From NCBI RefSeq assembly GCF_045528445.1, contig NZ_JBGQQU010000034.1, positions 1 to 35,106 on the forward strand: a stretch of DNA of 35,106 bases, in the 5' to 3' direction. Shown in pieces: positions 6,608 to 14,317 of the stretch. Each line of letters starts with the position of its first letter. Within the stretch, counting starts at the first letter, position 1. The stretch comes from Desemzia sp045528445. Its GTDB lineage: Bacteria; Bacillota; Bacilli; Lactobacillales; Carnobacteriaceae. A model generated the notes under the pieces. It ran no database searches. It was given only the letters and a program-made list of their open reading frames with translations, and had not been told where the DNA came from. The position numbers were made by a program, and so were the translations under genes.

Positions 6608-9025
6608 TCAGTTAGCTACAATATTGACTAATTTTCCAGGAACAACGATCACTTTACGGATATTTTTCCCTTCAATATATTGCTGGACTTTTTCATCTGC
6701 CATCGCTAATTTTTCCATGTCATCTTTTGAGATTTCTTTGGAAACTTGAACTTTTGATCTCAGTTTGCCATTAACTTGGAAAACAACTTCTACTTCATCT
6801 TTTTGCAAATATTTCTCATCATATGTTGGCCAAGCTGCATAAGAAATACCTTCTTGAGATTGGGTCACTTTTTGCCACAATTCTTCTCCTAGATGAGGAG
6901 CGATTGGCGCCAATAGTTGAATCAATCCTTTAATATACTCAACAGGCAACGCTTCTGCTTTATATGCTTCATTTACAAACACCATCAATTGAGAAATGGC
7001 TGTATTGAAACGTAATGCATCATAATCTTCAGTAACTTTCTTGACCGTTTGATGATATACCACATCTAACTTACCATCATTAAAAGTCGTGATACGATCA
7101 CGTAACTTATCATCTTCATCCATGATCAAACGCCATACGCGGTCTAAGAACTTGCGACTTCCTTCTAGTCCGTTTTCACTCCATGCAATAGAAGCATCTA
7201 ACGGTCCCATAAACATTTCGTAAACACGTAATGTATCTGCTCCATATTGTTCTACCACATCATCAGGGTTGACTACATTCCCTTTTGATTTAGACATTTT
7301 CTCATTGTTCTCTCCTAGGATCATTCCTTGGTTGAACAATTTTTGATACGGTTCTTTTGTTGGAACGACACCGATATCGTATAAGAATTTATGCCAGAAG
7401 CGTGCATACAATAGATGCAATACAGCATGTTCTGCCCCGCCGATATAAATGTCTACCGGCAACCATTCTTTTAATTTTTCAGGGTCCGCTAATTGTTCTG
7501 AATTGTGGGGGTCAATGTAACGCAAATGATACCATGAACTACCTGCCCATTGCGGCATCGTATTTGTGTCACGTTTCCCTTTTTTACCGGTTTCTGGATT
7601 AACTACGTTTACCCAATCAGTGATATTTGCAAGCGGAGATTCACCAGTACCACTAGGTTTGATTTCATTAGTTACTGGCAGCAACAATGGCAATTCTTCT
7701 TCTGGGACAGTAGTGGTCGTACCATCTTCCCAATGAATAACAGGAATAGGTTCTCCCCAATAACGTTGTCGAGCGAACAACCAGTCGCGTAAACGATAAG
7801 TCGTTTCTTTTTTGCCGATTTCTTTTTCTTCCAACCAACTATTCATTTTTTCGATAGCAGCTTCTTTTCCAAGTCCATCCAAAAATTCTGAATTGATATG
7901 AGTCCCATCCTCAGTGAAAGCTTCTTTTGTGATGTCTCCACCTTCAAGTACAGGGATGATCTCTAAATCAAATTTAGTCGCAAATTCCCAGTCACGTTGA
8001 TCATGAGCTGGAACAGCCATGATAGCTCCCGTTCCATATGAAGCCAGTACATAATCTGCGATCCAGATAGGCATTTCTTTCCCGTTTACCGGGTTGATTG
8101 CATAAGCTCCAGTAAAGACTCCTGATTTGTCTTTATTCAAATCTGTACGGTCTAAATCGCTTTTCAGACTACTCTCTTTGATGTAGGCTTCAACAGCTGC
8201 TTTTTGTTCTGGTGTAGTGATTTTTTCAACCAAATCAGACTCAGGAGCTAAAACAGCATACGTCGCCCCAAAAAGTGTATCTGGTCTTGTCGTGAACACA
8301 GTAAATTCTTCACTAGATTCTTTCACGCTAAACGTTACATTGGCCCCTACCGATTTACCGATCCAATTGCGTTGCATATCTTTGATATTTTCTGGCCAAT
8401 CTACTAATTCTAAATCTTCTAGCAAACGATCTGCATAAGCTGTGATTTTCAGCATCCATTGTTTCATTGGCTTACGGTAAACAGGATGTCCTCCGCGTTC
8501 ACTTTTGCCATCAATGACTTCTTCATTAGCCAAAACTGTTCCTAAAGCAGGACACCAGTTTACAGCTACTTCTGCTTCATAAGCCAAACCTTTTTCATAT
8601 AATTTCGTAAAGATCCATTGAGTCCATTTGTAATACTCTGGATCAGTAGTGTTGATCTCACGGTCCCAGTCCAAACTGAATCCTAGAGAATTGATTTGAC
8701 GTTTAAACGTTTGAATGTTTTCAGCTGTAAATTCAGCCGGATCATTTCCTGTATCCAGTGCGTATTGTTCTGCTGGCAGACCAAAGGCATCCCAGCCCAT
8801 AGGATGCAACACGTTGTACCCTTGAGCACGTTTCATTCGAGAAAGAATATCCGTTGCAGTATAGCCTTCTGGATGTCCTACGTGCAGTCCTGAACCTGAT
8901 GGATATGGGAACATGTCCATTGCGTAAAACTTATCTTTTTCAGGATCTTCTATTACGCGGAAAGATTTATTTGTATCCCAATATTGTTGCCATTTCTTTT
9001 CAATGGTTTTGTGATTAAAACTCAT
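6608..9025 (-). CDS. leuS: Leucyl-tRNA synthetase
   Basis: Class I aminoacyl-tRNA synthetase that charges tRNA-Leu. The 805 residues match the usual bacterial LeuS length. Visible are the HIGH-type motif HVGH in PYPSGSGLHVGHPEG (residue ~48), the CP1 editing domain (about 220-415) with TTRPDTLFGATYAV and GTGAIMAVPAHDQRD, and the KMSKS signature (EKMSKSKGN, ~575). The anticodon-binding and C-terminal domains end with VQVNGKLRSKV-type sequence. Transcription starts at 9342-9370 and is controlled by a leucine-responsive T-box leader. It is monocistronic, ending at 6524-6565. Confidence 0.97.
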   Translation of the reverse strand: MSFNHKTIEKKWQQYWDTNKSFRVIEDPEKDKFYAMDMFPYPSGSGLHVGHPEGYTATDILSRMKRAQGYNVLHPMGWDAFGLPAEQYALDTGNDPAEFTAENIQTFKRQINSLGFSLDWDREINTTDPEYYKWTQWIFTKLYEKGLAYEAEVAVNWCPALGTVLANEEVIDGKSERGGHPVYRKPMKQWMLKITAYADRLLEDLELVDWPENIKDMQRNWIGKSVGANVTFSVKESSEEFTVFTTRPDTLFGATYAVLAPESDLVEKITTPEQKAAVEAYIKESSLKSDLDRTDLNKDKSGVFTGAYAINPVNGKEMPIWIADYVLASYGTGAIMAVPAHDQRDWEFATKFDLEIIPVLEGGDITKEAFTEDGTHINSEFLDGLGKEAAIEKMNSWLEEKEIGKKETTYRLRDWLFARQRYWGEPIPVIHWEDGTTTTVPEEELPLLLPVTNEIKPSGTGESPLANITDWVNVVNPETGKKGKRDTNTMPQWAGSSWYHLRYIDPHNSEQLADPEKLKEWLPVDIYIGGAEHAVLHLLYARFWHKFLYDIGVVPTKEPYQKLFNQGMILGENNEKMSKSKGNVVNPDDVVEQYGADTLRVYEMFMGPLDASIAWSENGLEGSRKFLDRVWRLIMDEDDKLRDRITTFNDGKLDVVYHQTVKKVTEDYDALRFNTAISQLMVFVNEAYKAEALPVEYIKGLIQLLAPIAPHLGEELWQKVTQSQEGISYAAWPTYDEKYLQKDEVEVVFQVNGKLRSKVQVSKEISKDDMEKLAMADEKVQQYIEGKNIRKVIVVPGKLVNIVAN

Positions 9026-9056
9026 TCCTAATTACCTCTTTTCTTAATATTAGTGT

Positions 9057-9335
9057 AAAAAAAATCGCCCTAAAAATACAAAGGCATTTATTCCTTGTAT
9101 TCTTAGGACGAACTCAATTTTATAGTCGTGGTACCACCTAAATTTACTGCAATAATCTCTTGCAATCTCATCTTATCCTTAACGCGGATGAAACGTCTCT
9201 GCCTACTTGAAAGTCTTTCTCAGCAAAGCAACTCCTAAGGCGAGTTCAAAATGTATCTCTGCGCATTTTCACCAACCATGCGCTCTCTAAAAAAGAGCCA
9301 TTCCTACTGATCCTTATCACTGTCTTTTGATTATT
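9057..9335 (-). ncRNA. T-box leader (leucine, specifier CUC) of leuS
   Basis: This regulatory leader senses uncharged tRNA-Leu and antiterminates leuS transcription. On the minus strand it shows, in order: the stem I elements AGAGAGCGCATGG and GGTGAAAATGCGC; the specifier region TTGAACTCGCC, with CUC (Leu) at 9242-9244; the TTAGGAG downstream; the T-box AGGTGGTACCACG (9127-9140), whose GGUACC/ACG side pairs with the antiterminator; and the terminator stem 9066-9110 with its U-run. The order and spacing match the classical T-box family. Confidence 0.93.
9066..9110 (-). terminator. T-box attenuator terminator
   Basis: Long hairpin pairing CGTCCTAAGAATACAAGG with CCTTTGTATTTTTAGGGCG on the minus strand, followed by eight or more T. 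This is the stem replaced by the antiterminator when uncharged tRNA binds. Confidence 0.9.
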
Positions 9336-9341
9336 GATTTC

Positions 9342-9370
9342 ATTTTAACAAATTCTAGTTCTAGATTCAA
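9342..9370 (-). promoter_or_regulatory. Sigma-A promoter of leuS
   Basis: TTGAAT (9365-9370), a 17-nt spacer and TAAAAT (9342-9347) with TG one base upstream (extended -10), directly before T-box stem I. Confidence 0.65.
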
Positions 9371-9504
9371 TTAAAGATTTAAAAACTTTTCTCTAAGCGA
9401 ACAAGAGAGCAGGAGTAAAAAAACTCAGTGCACACTTTAAAGCTTATTATCGATAAGTTACTTTTATATTTATCTAATGGCAAAAAAATTGATACTAAAA
9501 ACAG

Positions 9505-9882
9505 TTATTTTTTCTTCTTCCCTATTGCTTTAAAAGCACCTTTGATAACCTCAAAAAAGCTCAATGAGTGTACCATGTAATCGGGGTCAACGTATTCGCG
9601 TATCGCACGAAGAACTTTTTTAGGGTCTTTTGAAGAAAAAGTAAACGTACCCGATTTTTTCGTCTCGATCGCATAACGCGGGATCCATCTGCCTTTAAAC
9701 ATGACTGAAGCAATCACAAGATTTACCTCTTCCCAAGGAATTTGAATAAATTTGTGCGGATCCCGCGTATTATAAAATTCAAATCCTCTATCACCGATCA
9801 TGATTTTCCCATAATCTGTTAGTCCCGTAAAAGCGGTGGCATCGATCACCAAATCCACTTTTGTGTTAATTGATTCAACCAT
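9505..9882 (-). CDS. manO: DUF956 protein (ManO type) linked to the mannose PTS
   Basis: 125-residue cytoplasmic protein of the DUF956 family, which in Lactobacillales is found next to man/mpt PTS operons. In some species (lactococcal ManO) it has been linked to control of that operon. Visible features are an internal pattern VDLVIDATAFTGLTDYGKIMIGDRGFEFYN and IPWEEVNLVIASVMFKGRWIPRYAIET, suggesting a PH-like beta fold (inference), with a lysine-rich C-terminus. It is the last gene of the man cluster but is separated from manZ by a terminator (9948-9979), so its level is probably lower or set by read-through. The name is by family; the activity is not established from sequence. Confidence 0.8.
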   Translation of the reverse strand: MVESINTKVDLVIDATAFTGLTDYGKIMIGDRGFEFYNTRDPHKFIQIPWEEVNLVIASVMFKGRWIPRYAIETKKSGTFTFSSKDPKKVLRAIREYVDPDYMVHSLSFFEVIKGAFKAIGKKKK

Positions 9883-9947
9883 TCAAACCGCTCCATTTCA
9901 TTTATCGTCTTACAGTCATTATACGTTTCTTCATTCAAATAAACCAC

Positions 9948-9979
9948 AAAAAAAACGACTGAGACAAAAATCCCAGCCG
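9948..9979 (-). terminator. Terminator between manZ and manO
   Basis: A 9-bp stem, CGGCTGGGA/TCTCAGTCG with two G-U pairs (9956-9979), is followed by eight T on the minus strand. It lies 60 nt after manZ. Confidence 0.75.
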
Positions 9980-10039
9980 CTCTTTTTACGATCCACTATT
10001 CATTTACAGAATTGAATCGACTGATGTTTCTTTCAGTTA

Positions 10040-10951
10040 TTATAGTAGTCCGATCAAGTGTCCGCCGATACCAACTACGAATAAACCTAAGATGATAACA
10101 ATTGGGCTAACATTTTTCTTCAATAACCACATACAGAATAATGTTAACAATAACGGTGCCAATCCTGGAATCAATTGGTCTAAGTTATCTTGTAACGTGG
10201 TCACTTTAGTAGGAGAAAGAGCCATACCTGAATTTACTTGTTCAAAGGCTTGACGCATTCCTTCTCCACCTGCAGGTAGCTGATCCCATTCAATAAATGC
10301 TCCGTCTTCCAATTGTACTTCGGAGATAACGGGTTTGAAACCAATCGATACCCATCGTTGTACTAATGCTGCCAGTACAAACATCCCTAAAATAGATGCA
10401 CCTTTAGTAATATCTTGCAATAAACCACCAGAAAGGTCTTCTGTGATTTTAGAACCGGCTTTGTAACCGAATTCTTGTGTGTACCACATGAAGCCCCAAC
10501 GAATCAAATTCCAAGCTACAAAGAATAAGATTGGTCCAAGAATATTTCCTCCCATTGCTAATGAAGCTCCTAGAGCTCCTAACATTGGACGTACAGTAAA
10601 CCAGAACACCGGGTCACCAACACCGGCCAAAGGACCCATCATACCAACTTTAACCCCTTGGATAGCTACATCATCAACAGGAACGCCATTCGCACGTTCT
10701 TCTTCAAGAGCTAAAGTAACACCAAGAATTGGTGAAGCGATATATGGGTGAGTATTAAAGAATTCTAAGTGACGTTTCAATGCTGCTGAGCGGTCCTCTT
10801 TAGATTTGTACAATTTTTTAATGGCTGGAATCATTGAAAATGCCCAACCGCCGTTTTGCATACGTTCATAGTTCCAAGAACCTTGGATAAATGTTGAACG
10901 CCATGCCACAGCTAAGCGATCTTTTTTAGATAAAGTAATTTTTTCTTCCAT
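10040..10951 (-). CDS. manZ: PTS mannose-family EIID component
   Basis: Membrane EIID subunit that with EIIC forms the sugar channel of the mannose/glucose phosphotransferase system. The 303 residues begin with a cytoplasmic region containing RSTFIQGSWNYERMQNGGWAFSMIPAI, the EIID signature. GPLAGVGDPVFW is near residue 110 and the C-terminus is hydrophobic (IIILGLFVVGIGG). An extra extracytoplasmic segment lies about residues 210-265. This gamma-plus type insertion characterises the Man-PTS of Lactobacillales and Listeria that serves as receptor for class IIa bacteriocins (family knowledge). The ATG follows GGAGGAG 8 nt away, 22 nt after manY. Confidence 0.95.
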   Translation of the reverse strand: MEEKITLSKKDRLAVAWRSTFIQGSWNYERMQNGGWAFSMIPAIKKLYKSKEDRSAALKRHLEFFNTHPYIASPILGVTLALEEERANGVPVDDVAIQGVKVGMMGPLAGVGDPVFWFTVRPMLGALGASLAMGGNILGPILFFVAWNLIRWGFMWYTQEFGYKAGSKITEDLSGGLLQDITKGASILGMFVLAALVQRWVSIGFKPVISEVQLEDGAFIEWDQLPAGGEGMRQAFEQVNSGMALSPTKVTTLQDNLDQLIPGLAPLLLTLFCMWLLKKNVSPIVIILGLFVVGIGGHLIGLL

Positions 10952-10973
10952 GTCAATTTCTCCTCCTTCAGGA

Positions 10974-11774
10974 TTAATAATCGTTTAAGATATCGCCAAG
11001 CGGATCACCAGTATTGTTTCCGCCGTTACTTGAAGAACCACCCATTTTAGAAAGGTTCAAGTAAATAAGAGCGATAGCAACTCCGATTGCTCCTAGAGCG
11101 ATCAATGTCAATTCAGAAACGGCTGCTACTACGAAACCAAGAACAAAGAATGGCCATACTTCTTTAGATGACATCATGTTGATAACTAGTGCATAACCAA
11201 CAGCAACAACCATTCCACCACCGATAGCCATACCATCTGTCAACCATGCAGGCATTGATTCTAAGAATCCTTGAACTGTTGTTGCCGGGATAAATAATAG
11301 CGCTGCAGCTGGGATAGCGATACGGACACCTTGCATACAGATTGCTAAAATTTGTAAGATTTCAATTTTTCTGAAATCTCCTTCTTCAGCTGATTTATCC
11401 ATTGCGTGTACAATAGGTACAGCTAATGTACGAACAACCATTGTCAAGAAAAGTCCTGCTACTGCAAGAGGAACCGCAATCGCGATAGCTGCTGGAACTC
11501 CGGCAACCCCTTGTCCACCTAAAACTAAAATAATTGCTGATGCAACTGATGCCAATGCAGCATCGGGTGCTACGGCTGCTCCAATGTTAGCCCAGCCAAG
11601 CGCGATCATTTGAAGCGTACCTCCAAGAACGATACCTGCTGTCAAATTCCCTGTTACTAAACCGATCAAAGTACATGCTACTAGAGGTTGATGGAATTGG
11701 AATTCATCTAAGATTCCTTCAATACCAGCTAGAAAAGCAACAAGTATTACTAAAATTATTGATATAATAGACAT
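10974..11774 (-). CDS. manY: PTS mannose-family EIIC component
   Basis: 266-residue polytopic membrane subunit of the Man PTS, the main sugar-translocating component with EIID. It is almost wholly hydrophobic, with typical EIIC features: FLAGIEGILDEFQFHQPLVACTLIGL near the N-terminus and GGTLQMIALGWANIGAAVAPDAALASVASAIIL (residues ~50-85). The C-terminus is a short Ser/Asn/Gly-rich tail. A strong AGGAGGG precedes the ATG. It is co-transcribed with manX (36-nt gap) and manZ. Confidence 0.95.
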   Translation of the reverse strand: MSIISIILVILVAFLAGIEGILDEFQFHQPLVACTLIGLVTGNLTAGIVLGGTLQMIALGWANIGAAVAPDAALASVASAIILVLGGQGVAGVPAAIAIAVPLAVAGLFLTMVVRTLAVPIVHAMDKSAEEGDFRKIEILQILAICMQGVRIAIPAAALLFIPATTVQGFLESMPAWLTDGMAIGGGMVVAVGYALVINMMSSKEVWPFFVLGFVVAAVSELTLIALGAIGVAIALIYLNLSKMGGSSSNGGNNTGDPLGDILNDY

Positions 11775-11810
11775 AATAGCCCTCCTAAATAATTTATTTC
11801 TATTGTATTA

Positions 11811-12800
11811 TTATGCTTTTGCTAAATCATTTTTTGCTTTTCTCAAAAGTTCATCCATGTTCGCACGAGAGTCATTAGGAACTTTACGTACATCAAATTT
11901 GATGCCTCTTGATTTCATTTCTTCAAAAGCTTTTACATCTTCTTGTCCCATTGAAAGAACTTTGTTTACAACGACTTTCCCAACTGAGTGAGCCATCGAA
12001 CCAACGTTTACCTCATCGATTTCAACGCCGCCATCAATTGCACGTATCACATCTGTAGGATTTTCAAATAAAATCAATGCTTTTGTATTTCCAAAGCGAG
12101 TATCTTTTGTGATCTCAATCAATTTATCGACTGGGATAACATTTGCTTTTATTCCAGGAGGAGCAGCTTGTTCAATCAATTTTTTACGCATGTCGTCGTG
12201 TGCTACTGAGTCTGAAACAACGATGATACGGTTTGGTCCTACAGATTTAGACCATGATGTCGCAACTTGACCATGTAATAAACGAGAGTCTACACGTGTT
12301 AAGACGAATTTGATTTTTCCGTCTCCAACTACTGTATTTGGAGCAAGTGGTCCTTTAGGTTGTCCGTCTTCTGCAACTGGAACTTTCGCAGTGTCTGCTA
12401 CCAATTCTTCCGGTTTAGCCTTGACCCCTTCTCTTCCCGCTTCAACGATATGTGCTGCAATTTCATGAGCAGATGTCATTGATAAACGAGATCCATAAGC
12501 TTCGATCAGCATCGGTAAATTCAATCCTGCAACGATCGCCCATGTATCTTTGTGTTCTTCAAATAATGCATTTGCTTGATTAAATGGCGTACCTCCCCAT
12601 AAATCCACTAAGAACAACACTTCATCTTGATCATCAAAAGACGCAACTGCATCTTTCATTTTTGCTCTTACATCTTCTGGACCTTCACTTGGCATTAAAG
12701 TAATAGCGCTAACGTTTTCTTGTTCTCCAAAAATCATTGCTCCAGATTGCAAGATGCCTTCAGCGAATTCGCCATGGCTTGCTAGAATAATTCCTACCAT
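11811..12800 (-). CDS. manX: PTS mannose-family EIIAB fusion
   Basis: Cytoplasmic phosphotransfer protein that passes phosphate from HPr to the incoming sugar. Of 329 residues, the EIIA domain (1-~135) has its phosphorylated His at H9 (ILASHGEFAEG). A linker (~136-160, AEDGQPKGPLAP) joins it to EIIB (162-329), whose active His is H176 in TRVDSRLLHGQV. I chose the ATG at 12800 because TAGGAGG ends 6 nt before it. An upstream in-frame ATG at 12851 has no ribosome site. It is the first gene of manXYZ, preceded by a ~350-nt leader from a sigma-54 promoter at 13162-13178. Confidence 0.95.
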   Translation of the reverse strand: MVGIILASHGEFAEGILQSGAMIFGEQENVSAITLMPSEGPEDVRAKMKDAVASFDDQDEVLFLVDLWGGTPFNQANALFEEHKDTWAIVAGLNLPMLIEAYGSRLSMTSAHEIAAHIVEAGREGVKAKPEELVADTAKVPVAEDGQPKGPLAPNTVVGDGKIKFVLTRVDSRLLHGQVATSWSKSVGPNRIIVVSDSVAHDDMRKKLIEQAAPPGIKANVIPVDKLIEITKDTRFGNTKALILFENPTDVIRAIDGGVEIDEVNVGSMAHSVGKVVVNKVLSMGQEDVKAFEEMKSRGIKFDVRKVPNDSRANMDELLRKAKNDLAKA

Positions 12801-13161
12801 ATTTTTACCTCCTAAATAAATGATTTTACTTTTTGACGATAGGTAGCTCAATCTAAAACTTTATTCTCAATTTACTCTGACTTCTTTTTCTCCTTTCTTT
12901 TTAATATCCGTCTTAGTTCTAAACTCTAAAGTTTAGCTTTTTTCAAAACTTCTATTAGATTTTGTCTGTTATCAATAATAACTTTTAAATCTTCCAACTA
13001 AACTTTTGATTCGTTGATAATTGTATCCGATCAACAAGAGTTAGTGGAAACAAATAATAAGAACACCCTTACATTATCTAATAGTTCGTTTGAATAGACC
13101 TCAATTATTTTGGCATGATCATTTTTATTGACCATTGCTTTTTAGCTTTCACTTATTAATA

Positions 13162-13178
13162 AGCAATTTTCGTGCCAA
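13162..13178 (-). promoter_or_regulatory. Sigma-54 (-24/-12) promoter of manXYZ
   Basis: On the minus strand TTGGCACG-AAAA-TTGCT matches the sigma-54 consensus at every conserved position (GG at -24, GC at -12). Mannose PTS operons of Listeria, Enterococcus and relatives are driven by RpoN with the activator ManR (family knowledge). Predicted start is near 13150, giving a long leader to manX. Confidence 0.9.
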
Positions 13179-13180
13179 CT

Positions 13181-13301
13181 TTAGTGTATTGTTTAAATAA
13201 GTTATTACACTAACCTTTAGCTAAAACAACAGGAGGATAAACGACACACTAATTAGTGTGTCGTTTATCCTCCTGTTGTTTTACTATGGTGTTTTAGTGT
13301 A
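13181..13301. promoter_or_regulatory. Cluster of five TTAGTGT motifs: candidate activator (ManR/LevR-type) sites
   Basis: Upstream of the sigma-54 promoter, TTAGTGT(A) or its complement occurs at 13181-13188, 13206-13213 (inverted), 13246-13252 (inverted), 13253-13259 and 13294-13301. The first two form an inverted repeat; the third and fourth meet at the centre of the 62-bp palindrome. That is five copies in 121 bp, positioned where a sigma-54 enhancer-binding protein would bind. The link to ManR is inference. Confidence 0.5.
13222..13283. repeat. Perfect 62-bp palindrome
   Basis: Every base from 13222 to 13252 pairs with 13283 to 13253, without a loop or mismatch; the centre is ACTAATTAGT and the arms contain AACAGGAGGATAAACGACAC. 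Pairing stops at a C-C mismatch one base outside. It could be a cruciform, a large operator or an inefficient terminator. T-runs outside the stem are short (TTTT). Confidence 0.95.
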
Positions 13302-13423
13302 TTAATACTGTTTTTTTATTATATGAGGATTAATAATTTGAACAGTTGAGACTCTGCTGCCTCTTGCAAATCTATTTTTCGCCATCTCAATTTATTTGCT
13401 GTACGCTATAATATATTAGAGCA

Positions 13424-13640
13424 CTGTTTCAAAAGCAGACTGGATGATATCGCCAGTCACATAGATGGCTGCTTAGATGAGTAGCCCGAATACGGCGTAG
13501 ACTCCTGGGGGATTAAAAAGGCACTGGTGAGACCCCACAGTGCGCTAGCACGAGGAGGCTCACCGCCGCCCCCGGACGCGAAGTGTATTCGGGCTGCGGG
13601 TTAAAAAGCCCAAATACATTTTTATCTTATCTAGCATAAA
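13424..13640. repeat. GC-rich, highly structured non-coding repeat-like element
   Basis: This GC-rich island sits in a very AT-rich intergenic region with no open frame. Nested inverted repeats are AGCCCGAATAC (13483-13493) / GTATTCGGGCT (13585-13595), CCTGGGGG (13504-13511) / CCCCCGG (13569-13575) and GGTGAG (13526-13531) / CTCACC (13559-13564), with a central GTGC-GCTA-GCAC hairpin. From memory, the core (GTAGACTCCTG, GAGACCCC, GAGGAGGCTCACC, GCGAAGTGTATTCGGGCTGC) strongly resembles a dispersed intergenic repeat common in Bacillaceae and relatives. The exact ends are uncertain; 13475-13600 is the secure core. Confidence 0.7.
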
Positions 13641-13761
13641 AACAGAACAAAAAGCCAAATCAACGCATAATTGTTTGGAAAAATGGAGTAATTTCTCTTT
13701 AAACTTTAAAAAAATTTTTTTACCGAGAAAATATTGACACTAACATATATTACATTTACTT

Positions 13762-13789
13762 TTGGTATCTGAAAACAAAATGGTAAAAT
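13762..13789 (+). promoter_or_regulatory. Weak candidate promoter of the thioesterase gene
   Basis: TTGGTA (13762-13767), a 16-nt spacer and TAAAAT (13784-13789). The ATGGTAAAATAAA context recurs at the arcD promoter. An isolated TTGACA at 13734 has no -10 at a usable distance. Confidence 0.35.
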
Positions 13790-13846
13790 AAAACTAACGT
13801 TTATATAGAAATCATTGTAAATAAATTTATGCCGAAAAGAGGAAGT

Positions 13847-14296
13847 ATGTTGAAAAAAGACTATCAATTATACGAACACCGAGCACAATATTATGAAACA
13901 GACCAAATGGGAATCATTCACCATTCAAATTATATTCGTTGGTTTGAAGAAGCTCGAACTGATTTGATGGATCAAATTGGTTTTGGCTATGATCAAATGG
14001 AAAAAAGCGGAATTATCGTTCCCGTACTTAGTGTGAATTGTGAATACAAATCAATGGTTCGGTATAACGACCACGTGTATATCATTCCTAAAATCGAAGT
14101 ATTTAACGGTATTCGCTTAGAGATCTCTTATCGTGTCATGGATAAAAAGACAGATGAATTGCGATCTTTTGGCGAAAGCAAACACTGCTTTTTAAGTGAT
14201 AGTAATCGACCGATTTCTTTGAAGAAAGCAGATAAAGAATTGTATGATTTGTTTGATGCTTATGTTGGCATTAATTTTGAGCTCAATAAAAATTAA
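13847..14296 (+). CDS. Acyl-CoA thioesterase, hotdog fold (YbgC/FcbC family)
   Basis: Predicted to hydrolyse acyl-CoA thioesters in the cytoplasm; the natural acyl group is not known. 149 residues from the ATG at 13847, which follows AGAGGAAG; an earlier in-frame ATG at 13829 has no ribosome site. The active-site region is YYETDQMGIIHHSNYIRWFEEAR (residues ~13-35), where the Asp, Gly and HxNY match the 4-hydroxybenzoyl-CoA thioesterase/YbgC motif. The strand pattern after it is that of a single hotdog domain. The DUF72 gene follows 21 nt downstream, so they are probably co-transcribed. Confidence 0.85.
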   Translation: MLKKDYQLYEHRAQYYETDQMGIIHHSNYIRWFEEARTDLMDQIGFGYDQMEKSGIIVPVLSVNCEYKSMVRYNDHVYIIPKIEVFNGIRLEISYRVMDKKTDELRSFGESKHCFLSDSNRPISLKKADKELYDLFDAYVGINFELNKN

Positions 14297-14317
14297 TCAT
14301 GTAAAGGAGTAAAAAAT

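Noticed and set aside
9420..9500. Intrinsic terminator after the DUF956 gene
   Set aside because: AGTGTGCACT cannot form a hairpin with a usable loop, and no other stable stem precedes the T-run.
13087..13130. TTGGCATG on the plus strand as a second sigma-54 promoter
   Set aside because: No GC occurs at the required 10-nt distance after the GG, so the -12 element is missing.
13734..13739. TTGACA as -35 of the thioesterase gene
   Set aside because: No acceptable -10 lies 16-18 nt downstream; the TAAAAT box is 44 nt away.
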